Origin: Halichoerus grypus
Taxonomy: Eukaryota > Chordata > Mammalia > Carnivora > Phocidae
Reading direction: 5' to 3'
Length of the DNA: 64,000 nt
NCBI RefSeq assembly: GCF_964656455.1
Contig: NC_135726.1
Coordinates: 8,380,001 to 8,444,000, forward strand
The notes under the pieces are model-generated. The model did not search any database and was not told where the DNA came from. It was given only the letters and a program-made list of their open reading frames with translations. This document shows, piece after piece, positions 1-10,845 of this stretch. Position numbers and translations under genes: made by a program. Within the stretch, counting starts at the first letter, position 1. Every line of letters begins with the position of its first letter.

Positions 1-1054
1 TCACCGCATGCAACCACCACCTCAAAGGAGACAGAACATTTCTAAAACCCCAGAGAGTTCCCTTGGGTCCCTTGGTAATTAATTCCCCCACCCCTTTCCT
101 CGGGCAACCAGTGATTGAGTTGATGGGTTTCTAATGTTTTTCATTTAGTCTTAAGGTTAAGATTTAGATGGAACAGAAGGTTTAAATTTGGAGGCTACTC
201 ACTAAGGTTAACCCTCTTACTTTAGGGATGGGGAAACTGAGGCCAGCAGGCTTGGGCTGTGCAAGGTAGCAGCCAAGTTGATGGAACCATCCAGATCCCA
301 TGGGCCAGAGCTCCTTCCCCTATCTGCCCTGCCTGCACCATCTCAGTGCTGACACCAAGGGGCTCTTGAGAAGGGGAACGGGTAGGGATAGAGTAGGTGA
401 CATACATTTCATTGAAGTTAAAAATTGCAGTGGTGGTGGAAATTATTCTGAATTATCCTCAGAATTATTAAGAAAATGATACCCTTAAATAAATGTTTGA
501 AAGAAATGAGTTTTGTTGGGAATAATACCTCACAGCCACTTCTCAGAAGTCCAAAGAGAGAAGCAAATTAAGAGATGCCCTTCAAGCAGTTGGGGGGGGT
601 GGGGGGAAAACACAGCGTTCCTAATAAATATCTCACCAATCCAATTATAACATTCAAATCAAGGAGAGGAAAATGCGGTATCAAATATAATGAAAGCTTT
701 CTTTCCCATCGAAAACACAGCCTGCTTCTCATTGTCCAGTGCTGAAGGGGATTTCAAAGTCAGCATTTATAGGAGAGGGGGAAAAAAATGCCATGTAAAT
801 CAAAGTGAAATAATCAAATTTTTCTGGTGGAAATAAGTGCAGTTGTTTGATGTAATTTTGACATTCAGCATAATTTTAGCATCAATGCTGAAGTTAGGGG
901 ATCGGGGTGTCTCCGTGAGATTTGTAGAGTAAGAATTTACCAATCAGGAAAATCTAACTTAGGCTTTGAATGCAATGTGGCATTCTGCATTTGGGGGTAA
1001 TATAAGGTGTTCTACTAGATTCACTACCAATAGAAAACAGAAAAGACCTGTTTC
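1..1054. other. Repeat-free noncoding sequence
   Basis: No coding frame of note and no recognised repeat. A G-rich run with a single T sits near 592-606. From about 600 to 900 the sequence is AT-rich and free of repeats, with several TAAT-type cores and paired ATCAAA-like motifs, which is the texture often seen in conserved noncoding elements. That is inference only. Confidence 0.5.
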
Positions 1055-1511
1055 TGTTTGTAGTGGGTTGATGGGCACTCAAATCCATGTCCACCTAGAA
1101 CCTCAGAATGTAATGTTATTTGGGAGTCAGTCTTTGTGGATGTCATTAGTTAAAATGAGGTCATACTGGATAAGGCTGGGCCCTAAAGCCAATGACTGGT
1201 ATCTTTTTAAGAAGAGGAGGGGACACACACAGTCACACACCAGAGATTAGAGGAATAGGACGATGGGGGAGATACTGGAATAATGCGTATATAAGCCCAG
1301 GGACACCAAGGATTGCCAGGAACCACCAGAAGCTGGAAGAGGCAAGAATCCTTCCCCAGAGCTGATAGAGGAGGTGTGGCCCTGCAGATACCTTGGATTG
1401 GTCTGATCCCACCTGGGATGCCTGGCCTCCAGAATGGGGAGAGAATACATGTCTGTTTTAAGACCCCCTGAGGGGCGTCCTTTACAGCAGCCCTGGAAGA
1501 CCAGTGCACTG
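1055..1511 (+). mobile_element. MLT1-type (ERVL-MaLR) solo LTR
   Basis: The stretch follows the MLT1 LTR in the sense direction. It shows the GGTTGATG head, the block containing AAAATGAGGTCATACTGG, the GGGCCC/CAATGACTGG segment, the CCACCAGAAGCTGGAAGAGG segment and the tail GGCCTCCAGAATGGGGAGAG. No gag or pol-like sequence adjoins it, so it is a solo LTR. It is heavily diverged. The family assignment is from memory of the consensus, and the exact MLT1 subtype is not determined. Confidence 0.75.
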
Positions 1512-2280
1512 GTGCTGTGTAAGACCTCTCCTGGTTCTAGAAACAGGAGACCATTCACGATCATGATGTCGGAATACCAAGGAATCTGAGAGGTGAGTTT
1601 TCCTAACGGAGAAACTGGGTTCACAGTATTTGGAGTCAGCATTTGAGATCCTCCAGACATCCTCTGAGAAGTTCTATAGAGCTCCACCTCCCCTCCAGGA
1701 ATGAGAAGCAGAAGCCTCAGTGAACCCTAAAGCTTCCAGCAGGAAACCAATCTGCCTCCCCGCTGATGCCTGTTCTACTTTTATAGTGAAAAACCATAGC
1801 AATGCCGACACAGTAGACCTCCACCAGAAGACGAGCCCACGTGGCTTCCCAGGGAGTATGCACTGAGCACGGGAGAGGTGGAAGGGAGAACCCCTTGGGT
1901 CCCCTTTCTGCCTGGAACCACCCCACGTCTCAAGGAGACCAGTGGGGTTCACAATCTCCAACCTGGTGTGAAGAGCCAGTGGCTGAAAGCAGAGTGGGAG
2001 GGCACTTCTGGGGCAGGGGGAACTCACGTCACAAGCAACCACTGCGGTGTGACACTGGGACCCTGCCTTTCTGCAGGTGGAGGTCTTGTCGGGACTCACC
2101 TGTCGGGTACCATAGCCGGGAAGTCTACTGTGCAGACCAAGGCTGGTCTGACCCCCAGGGACACGTGCCACCTAGCAGGCAACGCCACTCATGAATGTTA
2201 ATAGGGCAGCAGATGGGATTATTGTTCTCAGGTCTCCAGCCTCCCACCTCTCTCAAGTCACACTGAGGTTCTCTGTGAGT
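1512..2280. other. Unique noncoding, mildly GC-rich
   Basis: Open frames of 100 to 165 codons occur on both strands over the same bases (for example 1674-2171 reverse and 1841-2194 forward). None resembles a known protein. I see no repeat and no regulatory element that I can support. Confidence 0.5.
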
Positions 2281-2725
2281 TTCCCATGGCGGCTGTAACA
2301 AATCACCGCACACGGGGTGGCTTAACCCAACAGTAGTTCATTGCCTCACAGTTCTGGAGGCCAGAAGGCTGATTTGTAGATGCTAGCAGGCCCTCGAGGA
2401 GAATCTGTGCCTTGCCTCTTCCAACACGTGGCTACTGTTTGCATTCCTTGGCTTGTGGCTGCATCTCTATTCTGTCTTCCCATGGCTCTCCTCTGTGTCT
2501 GTCTTTAACCCCCACCGCCTCTCTCGTGGAAGAGGATATGTGAGATTGAAAAAAAAAAAACGATATGTGAGACTGCATTTAGGGCCAACCTGCATAATCT
2601 GGGATAAATTCTTCTCAAGAGTGTGAACTTAATCACATCTTTTGCCACAGAAGGCAATATTCACAGATTCTGCGCATGAAGACAGGGACACATCTTTTTG
2701 CGGAATCAGCATTCAGCCCGTGATC
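2281..2725 (-). mobile_element. MLT1-type (ERVL-MaLR) solo LTR, reverse
   Basis: This is the reverse complement of the MLT1 LTR. It begins with GGCTGTAACAAATCACCGC and GGTGGCTTAA, runs through CAGTTCTGGAGGCCAGAAGG and CCTTGGCTTGTGGCTGCATC, and ends near TTCAGCCCGTGATCA. It is interrupted at 2535-2575 by a tiny poly(A) insertion. There is no internal retroviral sequence. Confidence 0.8.
2535..2575 (+). mobile_element. Bare poly(A) retro-insertion with target-site duplication
   Basis: A 14 bp word, GATATGTGAGATTG at 2535-2548, is repeated with one mismatch at 2562-2575. Between the copies lie 12 A residues and one C. The downstream copy continues in register with the host LTR. This is the structure expected if L1 machinery inserted only a poly(A) tail at this site. 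Replication slippage is the alternative. Confidence 0.55.
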
Positions 2726-3404
2726 ACCTCCGTGCCATGTGGTTTTGCACTGCCGCTTACTACAGTAGGTAGAGTAGTCTTCGAGAATCTGCATTTCTCG
2801 TCCGCTTGTACTCCTGCCCCTTTGCCGTGGGATGAGTATGTCCCAGACAGCGGCTGCTCCTTCGTTCTGGGCCCAGAATGAGATCGTGGAGGAACAGACC
2901 CATCTACCTACAGCTTGGAGCAGAGCTGTGGCAGTCCAGGCACAAACCAGGGTGCTGGTAATAGATGCTTGTTACTGCTGATCACAGAGATCTGGGGGCT
3001 GCTTGTTACTGCATCAAAAGCTGACTCATACAAAACAAGATTGCAAGCTGGTTACTAGTAAAAATCTCTAATACTTCTGGGACTTTGAGCATGATGGTCC
3101 CCCTGAAATGTCTATAACAGCTTATCCATCTGGGGAGTGTTTCCTCCTCTTCTTCCTCTATAAAGCCTTGGAAAACCTAGCTGGAGGGTCTTGGAAGTAT
3201 GTTCTCATAATGCCTTGCTTCCACACATCTGTCTTGCCCACTAACCTTTTCCTCAATGTCAAGGATGGTGCGCAAGTATCCCCAAAAACCTAAATGAATG
3301 CATAACAACACAAATGAGCAAATGACTAGAGCACTACCCTTTCTAAGGGCTGCAAGAATGAAAAGCAGTTTTGCACTGGGCTAGGGCGCATGGTGTTTCC
3401 ATGC
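2726..3404. other. Unique noncoding
   Basis: No supported gene. Short open frames (2642-2881 and 3108-3293) have no recognisable family, and the first lies partly inside the LTR. No repeat recognised. Confidence 0.5.
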
Positions 3405-3604
3405 AAGGGGCCCGGTGCTGGACTGCCTGGTTTTGAATCCCAGCGCTTCCACTCACTCGACCTGTGAACATGAGCTAGCTCCTTAACCCCTCTGTTTCTG
3501 TCCCCATGTGCTAAACCGGAGTACTGACAGCCCCCAGAGGGCTGGTGTGAGTTGAAATTGAATAAGCACTTGGAACGGTGGCTGGCTCCAGGTAAGCACC
3601 GTCA
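3405..3604 (+). mobile_element. MIR SINE
   Basis: The sense MIR core is recognisable: GACTGCCTGGTTTTGAATCC, a degraded 'tgtgacc...ttaacc' block, and a degraded 'tcatctgtaaaatgggg' block. The far end is weak. It adjoins the hAT element at 3605. Confidence 0.65.
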
Positions 3605-3945
3605 AAGCCAGGACTTGGCAAACTGTGGTCCGTGGATCAAGTGTGGCCTGTGGCCTGTAGTATGGCCTGCAAGCTAAGATTGGCTTTTTCATTTTTAAAT
3701 TGTTGAAAAGAAATTTCTTAAAAGGGTAATATTTCGTGATACATGAAAAGTATATGAAATTCAAATTTAGGTGTCCACGAATAGTTTTATTGGAACACAG
3801 CCAGATCTACTTGTTGATATAATGTCTGTGTTTTTGTGATACGATGTCATAGTTGTGACAGAGCCCACATATGGCCCACAAACCCTAAACTGTGTACTAT
3901 GTAGTTCCTTACAGATAAAGTTTACTGGCCCTTGACCTAAGCTGC
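3605..3945. mobile_element. MER20-type hAT-Charlie element, long form
   Basis: The left end CAGGACTTGGCAAACTGTGG and the right block GTTTACTGGCCCTTGACC resemble the terminal inverted repeats of this common nonautonomous family. The diagnostic middle TTTTATTGGAACACAGCCAG is clear at about 3786-3806. An extra AT-rich internal block of about 100 bp makes it longer than the usual 0.22 kb. The subfamily name is from memory. Confidence 0.7.
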
Positions 3946-4359
3946 TCTAAGTTACAGTCTTAGCAAATGTGCCCACGTACAGGAGCCAGGAGGCCAGAAG
4001 CACTGGCCCCCTGCTTGATCACACCCCAGCCGGCCAGTCTAATGGTGATTTCTGCAAAAAGCACAGATTAAATCACAGTATTGTTGATTTCATCTGGAAG
4101 CAGGGACAGAGGGAAATGGAAATTCACATCGTCTTCATCTCCTCTCCCTTTGTTTCTGTCATCTGTGTGCATCCTGTGTGCATCTGAATGATGTTCCTTA
4201 GGTACTAAATGAGTAAATAGGAAAGACACAGACAAATAAATAGATGATCGAAGAAGAACAGAATTCAGGGATTACAAGTTCACTATAGTCTGAGCTTTCT
4301 CCTACGTTCTCTGTGAACAGTTTAGAAGCTTCCTCTTTTCTGCTTTGTTGTCTCTTCCA
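3946..4359. other. Unique noncoding
   Basis: No gene, repeat or structural element that I can support. Confidence 0.45.
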
Positions 4360-4465
4360 ATTAATTAATTTACACATTCAGTAATTCATAAACACCTATC
4401 TATTAAGCATTCGTTATATGCCAAGAATTGTGTCAGGTGCTAGGGCTCAATGAACAGGAGGACCC
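4360..4465 (+). repeat. Ancient interspersed repeat fragment, unclassified
   Basis: The words ATTCATAAACACCTATCTATTAAGC... and ATATGCCAAGAATTGTG with CAGGTGCTAGGGCTCAATGA follow the widespread mammalian pattern 'attcattcaacaaatatttattgagcacc...tgccaggcactg'. I do not know which named family it belongs to. Confidence 0.45.
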
Positions 4466-5934
4466 AATTGGTCTAGACCTCACTAAACTCCTGATCCATA
4501 TGGGGCCCATATATGGGACCTTTGGGGTGAATTAGATAAAGGCACTCCATCCCTCTGGGCAGAGTGCATGGCTTAGCACATGTAACAAGGACTGGATGGA
4601 TAGCAGTCCAACCCACTTCCCAGGCCAGTGGCCTTGTGCAGTGCACAACCGATACAACTGTACATGGCACTGAGTCTCCTGGGAGGCACTGACAGCTAAT
4701 AGGGACAGGGGACACAGGAGGGATGGGGGAAGATTGAAGGGCAAGCAAAGCATCGTCAGACACAGCCCTGGTTGAACCAAAAGAGGCATCGCATAGGGGG
4801 TGACTTCTGAGAGGAGGCCAGTACCTACAGCAGTAAAAACAGCCACACGATAAGCCTTTTCTTTCCCTGTTACTGTTTCTTTTCAATATGGGGATTCTGA
4901 GGCATGCAGAGGTCAATTAATCCTTTACCTGTTTCTCAAACTTCCTTTGTAAAAGAGAGAGAATTTATATGCTGCCATTTAGGCCTTTGTAATGTAGTCA
5001 CTGGTGTTGCATTTTGGCAGAGGCACTAAATGACTTGAGGGAGTTGGGAGATGGAGGGAAGATGTTTTTACTATTATTATTATTATTCAGAAGTTTTTAT
5101 TTGATCATATAAATCGTTACACTCACTTAAGCGTCTGCCTCAACCAAGATCAAGAATTACATCTACCAATATTCTCAGGCCCACTGCTACCATATAGAAC
5201 CTTACATTTTAACTTGCAAGAAAGAGAAATAATCGTAGGGATTTATCATGACCAATCATGATCCGGGAAAATCAAAGCACGCTTTGCTGTAGAGACAAAT
5301 TTGCATGTGCACTAGGCTTGCGTGCTGAACCAACGCTGGATGTCCTTGCAAGACTTGCTTCTCTTTCCATTGATGTATTTATTTTCCTCCCGTTTATTAA
5401 ATATACCTGCGTTTAAGGCATCTCTAGATTCTGTCATCTGCATTTTGAAAAGGAGACCCTCCTTATGTGAACCCCCTCCTTTGAAAACTAAAACCATGTG
5501 GAGTTCTTTATCTCTATAGATGAAGGTAGATATACAAAGTATGTTACATAATACCACACAGCAAGAAACTGCTCTGTTAATAAAACTCAGGGAATTTCGA
5601 GTGGCAGCTGTGATAACAGAGCCCAGGGAGTGTCATGCAGGGCGAGTAATAAAGTACAGTAGAAGAATTCAGGCTGTGTCTTTGAAACTCACTCTCTATG
5701 ACAGTTCTAACCCTGCTGATCGCATTAGTCAATGCTACAAACCCCACCCTATCCAGAAATTGGAACTAGAAGCTTTGCTTGCATCCCATATTTGTTATGT
5801 TGTACGGAATCTTCCCAGATGACCTTTTTCCAAAAAGCCCAGCTCTCTTTGAGGATTCCCTGCTCACCTCCCCTATTCTAAAAGCATCTCTGATTCTTGT
5901 CTCTAAGAGCCATCGGCATCTGACATAACACACG
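4466..5934. other. Unique noncoding with a short (TTA)n run
   Basis: Open frames of 147 and 104 codons overlap in two phases of the reverse strand (4473-4916 and 4532-4846), and one of 100 codons lies at 5520-5822. None resembles a protein family. A short ATT-repeat lies at about 5076-5090. No other repeat recognised. Confidence 0.45.
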
Positions 5935-6150
5935 TATTAGTTAGTTAGTGCTGCATAATGGGGACCGCGGCACTTAGTGGCTGAAAACAACGTCATTATC
6001 TTGTAATTTTGGTGGATCAGAAACCTGGGTATGGCTTACCTAGATCCTCTAGCTCACGGTATCTAACGAGGGAGCGATCAAGATATTGGCTAGGACTACG
6101 GTCATCTCAAGGCTCAAATGGGGAAGGATCCAGTGGGAATCACTGGGAAC
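5935..6150 (-). mobile_element. MLT1-like LTR fragment, reverse
   Basis: It begins GTATTAGTTAGTTAGTGCTGC and keeps 'cttagtggctgaaaacaacg...ttatcttg', 'aacctgggtatggcttac', and 'aggctcaaatggggaaggatcc'. It shares this order with the fuller copy at 22262-22815. Only the 3' third of the LTR is present. Confidence 0.6.
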
Positions 6151-6179
6151 CATTTTCGAGGCTACGTACATATCAAGTC

Positions 6180-6325
6180 ACATATTTTAATTATTTATTT
6201 GTATATCCTCTCTATCCCACTAAAATAGAAACTCAGGGAAGAGATCTTTCTACTCTGTTCCTCACCAGGCCCATGATGTCCAGAATTGGTTGGCACTCAA
6301 ATATCTGTTGAATGAATGAACCAAC
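6180..6325 (+). mobile_element. LINE L2 3' end
   Basis: The L2 tail pattern is clear: a pyrimidine-rich run, then 'aatagaaactcagggaagag', then 'ggttggcactcaaatatctgttg' closing in the GAATGAATGAA tail. It has no coding content. L2 is an ancient element inactive in placental mammals. Confidence 0.75.
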
Positions 6326-6472
6326 GTAAAGACTACTCTTGCTCCCCAGAGAAGTCCTGTGTGTGTCTTACTTCTCTTCTTTATTCAGTGAAAATGGACC
6401 TGGAGGGTTTTGACTGTCAGAGGTTGAGAGAGTGGAAAAACTATTCAGGAGAAAGGAGTCATTTTAACAGTT

Positions 6473-7072
6473 ATGGTAGGTGGAATAATGCCGCCCCAAA
6501 GATGCCCAGGGCCTAATCCCTGGAGCCTGTGACTGTGTTCTCTCACATGACAAAAAGGGAGCTTGCAGCTGTGATTGAAGTTATAGACCTGAAGATGAGG
6601 GGATTCATTTGGATTACCTGGGCAGGTCCCATCAGATCGCACGAGTCCTTAAAAATGGAGAGCTTTCCCTGGGTGTGCTCAGAGAGACAGAGCTGTTGAC
6701 AGAAGTTCCCAGATTGGGAGCCTCAGAGAGATTCGATGCCTCCTGGCTCATTCTGAGGAGTAGGGGGATATGTGCAAGGACCAGAGAGAGGCTTTTAGGA
6801 GCCAGGAGCCACCCGTGCTCACAGCCAGCAAGGAAACGGGGACTTCAGTCCTATAACCACGTGGAACTTAGCTCTGCCACAACCAGTGGGCAAGACTGAC
6901 TCTCCCCTAGAGCTCCCAGAAAGGAGCACAGCTTGCTAATACTTCAGTGCTCATTTGCTAGAATCCATACTGGATTCTCGGACCTCGAGAACTATGATAG
7001 AATACATGTGTGTGGTTTGCATCCACGGAGTTTTGTGTCATTTGTCATGACGCCAGTAGAAAATTAGTGACA
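6473..7072 (+). mobile_element. MLT1-type (ERVL-MaLR) LTR, near full length
   Basis: Sense LTR opening with TATGGTAGGTGGAATAATGC and 'cagggcctaatccctgg'. It passes through a degraded 'gggagattatcctgggtgggcc' block and the diagnostic 'cagccagcaaggaaacggggacttcagtcctataaccac'. It ends around 'gaactatgatagaatacatg...cagtagaaaattagtgac'. It is about 600 bp with no adjoining internal sequence, so a solo LTR. Confidence 0.75.
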
Positions 7073-7464
7073 ATGGTGCTCTACGGCTCTGGGTGCAGAT
7101 GAGGACGGCGCGATAGAGGGCTTCGGAAGTAATGATAGAGGGGTTTCGCGTTTGCTGTCACCACCGAAATTACCCAAAGACCCTCAATCCTGGGCCTTTT
7201 GAAAGAACCCGATTTTCAGGGAAATCCAGATAGAACCAGGGACTGTGGACCTCAGGAAAGAACATTCCATTTTCACTAATACCCATCCACGGGGAGTTAG
7301 ACGCTCAGGGTGAGATCTTTTCTCCTGATAAGGCTTTGGGGAGAAGGAAATCTTCCTTTGAAACTTGTGGTCTCAGGGTATATTGAAGGAAATGTCCTTC
7401 TTCCAGGCCCACATAAAGACAACATCGCCATGAGAAATACACGTTAATGCAAAGGGAGTTAGCT
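7073..7464. other. Unique noncoding
   Basis: Nothing recognised. Confidence 0.45.
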
Positions 7465-7815
7465 GTCCTTTGTTTCAGTTTTTTATTTCTTTATGTAATC
7501 TTGGTGTAGTATAACTTAAGTACAGAAGAGAGTGCAAATCAGTGCATTTTCACAAAGCAAAAACACCCACGTGGGATTCATTGCATGTTCACGTGGCAAT
7601 GGTTGGTTTATTCTCATTGCTGAATGGCCCCTGAATGGATGGACCGCAATGTACTTAACCTTTTCACTGTGGGTAGGCACGTCGGTTGTTCTGCTCTGGG
7701 CTACTGTGAATGGTGCTGCCGTGAAGTTCTTGTGCCCGTCTGTTGGTAAATGCATTTCTGTTGGGTATGTATTCGTGCTGGGGAGAGAGGTTGGGTCCTA
7801 GGTCAAAAGCATCTT
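7465..7815 (-). mobile_element. Old L1 (L1M) 3' end, reverse
   Basis: Read in reverse, this follows the terminal part of ancient mammalian L1. On the plus strand one sees the 'ttattgctgaatgg' analogue, then 'cactgtgggtaggcacgtcgg', 'ctactgtgaatggtgctgcc' and 'tctgttgggtatgtattcg'. It is highly diverged with internal gaps. Confidence 0.6.
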
Positions 7816-9231
7816 TCTTTGTTCTTTTAGGTGCAGGGAATGCAGGCCTGGGACTGAATGAGATGAGAGGCAGTGATGCACCTACAGGATCCGATCCTGT
7901 CTTTATTTAAAATTGTGGTATCTTGCTCCTCTAGGATATTTGGGCATTGGTTTTGATTTTTTGTATTAATTGGTAGGTTGATTTGGGGTGCTCCCTTAAA
8001 TTCTGCACCCAGCATGAACGCCTCACTTGCCTCACCCTAGTTCCAACCCAAGTGGGCCTAAGAAACGTGATAAATGCTTCCTGTCTGCATTGTTCATGTC
8101 TGGTCCCAAAAGGTCCACTGAGGCTGTATTGACTGGAGCGGTGTGTTAAACACCTGGCTCTTCAAAGCTCATGTCTTGCCCGCACTATCTCATGGGGGAC
8201 ATTCTATTTTATTTTAAAATAGGCTGTTTTTATTCACAAAGAACTTTGCAATGTGCTCTGAGATTTGTTGGCCTGGGGGGAAATATTTCAAGTTTGACAT
8301 CTAGTTAATTAAGTTAATTAATTAATTGGGCTGGGGTGGCCAGGCTATCCTCTCAGGTCCTCATTCGCGGTTCCAGGCTATGTTAAAGAAGAAAAAGAGG
8401 GGTAAGGCGACATGCTGTTTGTGAAGGTCCAGCTGGGTGGAGGATCTCTACCCACAGCCAGATTAGGTCCAAATGCGGCTCACTAAAATTCCCCTTCTTT
8501 CCATTTCTTCAACGTGAAGAGATTCTCAGCCACCCACTTCCTATCTCTTTAGCCAGCTCTATCCCAAGGCTTACATGGGCAGGTATCAGCCTGATAGGAT
8601 GAGACTTTCCAGGGCTCGGCTGATTGGGTTTAGGTAAGCAAATCCTCTTAAGAAAAACTGTTCATCAGTCTCGGCCTAATTTATGTGTCTGGAGCAGAAC
8701 TTTTTTATTTTGTTACATGCTCCTTGTCGGGTGTTCTGGAATGGCGGCCACACAAGCAGAGCAGGGTCATTTACACCTGGGAGACAGGGGACACCTGGGC
8801 CAGACACTGAGGTTCCAAGTGGGAAAGTGGCGTTCAATTTCCCTGGGGGTGGGGGGCGGGGGTAGGTGGAGAGGACATGTAGACTGACCGCCTCGGAACA
8901 GATTGGGACCCAGGGCTACTAAGCTGATTCTCGGCCTGTTCCGTGTCCCCCAAAGAGGAGTTCACACTGAGAATGCAATCCCCACATCAGGAAGGATTGT
9001 TTTTGCCTGTTCGTGTGGCTGACCCGGGGTTCTATCCACACATCTGTGTTCTGGTTAATTTCTCAAGGCAGCCCCTACACCTCGGGAGCTCATTTCACCA
9101 GCCACCTGTTCACTTTGGTGTTAGCCCTGTTTGTGACCCTGGCTGTGCCCTCGTGTCTGGTCCTCACCGATGCTTTAAGCAGTCAGATGTCAGACGCCCC
9201 CAGGCACACGTCTTCTCAGGCTGGTGGGCTT
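7816..9231. other. Unique noncoding with TTAA repeat and a G-rich run
   Basis: A short (TTAA)n tract lies at about 8304-8326. A G-rich run at 8845-8862 (G5-T-G6-C-G5) could fold as a G-quadruplex. Overlapping frames around it carry no recognisable domain. No other repeat recognised. Confidence 0.45.
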
Positions 9232-9460
9232 TCAAACAGTTTTGTCTTTTTTTTTTTTTTTTAAAGATTTTATTGATTTATTTGACAGAGAGAGAGAGAG
9301 CGAGCACAAGCAGGGAGAGTGGGAGAGGGAGAAGCAAGCTCCCCGCTGAACAGGGAGCCCGATGTGGGCCTCCATCCCAGGACCCTGGGATCATGACCTG
9401 AGCCGAAGGCAGACGCTTAATGACTGAGCCACCCAGGCGCCCCTCAAACAGTTCTGTCTT
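9232..9460 (-). mobile_element. SINEC carnivore tRNA-derived SINE with target-site duplication
   Basis: The element is at about 9249-9443. Read on the minus strand it starts GGGGCGCCTGGGTGGCTCAG, has the RNA polymerase III box-like tRNA head, then a TC-rich body and a poly(A) end, seen here as poly(T) on the plus strand. A 17 bp duplication TCAAACAGTTTTGTCTT at 9232-9248 recurs at 9444-9460 with one mismatch. It was inserted by L1 machinery. The head matches arctoid-type SINEC, so it is fairly young. Confidence 0.95.
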
Positions 9461-9789
9461 AAATCCCCTGCTTGCCCCTCCCGTCTGGCCTCTGCTTCCA
9501 ATTCTGTTCTCTGAGTTTCGATCGCGTGGGACATGGTCTCATTTATGGATTCTCATTCCCACATTCTCGGATTCTGCACGTGGTTTCTCCAACCTGTACC
9601 TGTTCTTCCGCTCGTTATCACAGTTTGGACTCTGCATCCACCAGTAACGTGATCAGACATCCTCAGTAAACCAGGGTACCTGCTCCCTCTCTCTCCCTCC
9701 CCTCCTTCGAGAGCCCTGGGCGCCAACCCCTGCTGGGGGACATGACGGTTAGAAATACCAGAGTCATGCCGCCTTCAGATCTTTATAGT
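9461..9789. other. Unique noncoding
   Basis: Nothing recognised. Short frames only. Confidence 0.45.
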
Positions 9790-10085
9790 CACCGTTTTGT
9801 TCTCATTGCCAAGGAAATATATATCTGTATATCCTAATGCATATAACGTAGAAAGCAGAAGTGCCTAGTAATAGCCTCTCCAACAGTTTGGCACGTGTTC
9901 CCAAATCTTATAATATATTTATGTATGTGTCTGTGTATCTGTGTGCACATATTTCTATGTTCCCTTAGCCATACATCTGAGAAATCTGTTCGTGTCAGTA
10001 CGTGGAGCTCTGTCACATTCTTTTTAAAGGCTGCAGTGAGTTGCGCTGTATGAATGTGCCATAATTTATTTATCCAATTAAAACC
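9790..10085. repeat. Ancient AT-rich interspersed repeat, unclassified
   Basis: Words such as 'tttttaaaggctgcagtgagttg' and TGAATGTGCCATAATTTATT match a recurrent old mammalian repeat ('atggctgcatagtattc...gtaccataatttattt'). Similar material occurs at 38325-38515, 43890-44050, 47845-47970 and 50040-50460. I cannot assign the family name with confidence. Confidence 0.45.
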
Positions 10086-10604
10086 AGAGAATCTTAAAAC
10101 ACAGCTCGTGCTTTCAGGCAGAGGACTTCCCCCTCCAGCAGCTCTGTGGGATGCTAGCCCAGCCCACACACGTCTTGGGTTTCCTTGGGTACAGAAAGTT
10201 TTGATGGATCCAAGTCTCTGGGGTGGTGTCTTTATTTCTGCCTCATTTGCATGGCTGGCTACCCAGTCAAGAGGCCAGGAGATTTCCAGCCGTGCCGCGT
10301 CCAAGGTGTTTTAAAGCTGTGCACCAGTGCAAGCCGGTAACTGGCAGAATTGCAGCCACGTAGATGTTAGAGCTCCCAAGTAGTTCATCTTTGGCCTTTT
10401 TATCTTCTTACTCAACATAATTTCATCTACTTCCTTGACTTTCGTATCTGCCTTGGATTTGAAATATCACTGCCTGTCTGTCTTACCACCCATAGGTGTA
10501 GACAGCTGGACTCCCTGTGTTCACAGGCACCTTGACCAGAAACAAAGTACAAGGTAACAAGTGGCCCAGATGGATTTTCCCCTTGAAGGCCGCTTCCTTC
10601 AGAC
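10086..10604. other. Unique noncoding
   Basis: Nothing recognised. Confidence 0.4.
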
Positions 10605-10845
10605 TGTCTGCCTAATGACGGCGACAGTGGTAATAATCAAACACTGATAGCAGGCTACAGTGTAAGGATGACACCGTTTTCAGTACTGTCCCCCCAGTAT
10701 TGCCAGTGTCACCCTCAGGGTAACCCCAGGGGTTGCTAGAGTGTACCACACAGCCTCCCATTTATAGGGGCTCCAGAATGTGCCCCGGGTCACCCGGGCA
10801 CGAAGTGACAGGACCAAGCTCCAATCGTAAGCAATCTGACCCCAG
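10605..10845 (-). mobile_element. Probable MIR SINE, reverse, degraded
   Basis: The order 'cagtgtcaccctcagggtaac', 'cccatttataggggctcc' and 'cccgggtcacccgggcacgaagtgacagg' fits a reverse MIR ('cattttacagatgaggaa...ggtcacacagctagtaagtggcag'). It is strongly diverged. Confidence 0.4.
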
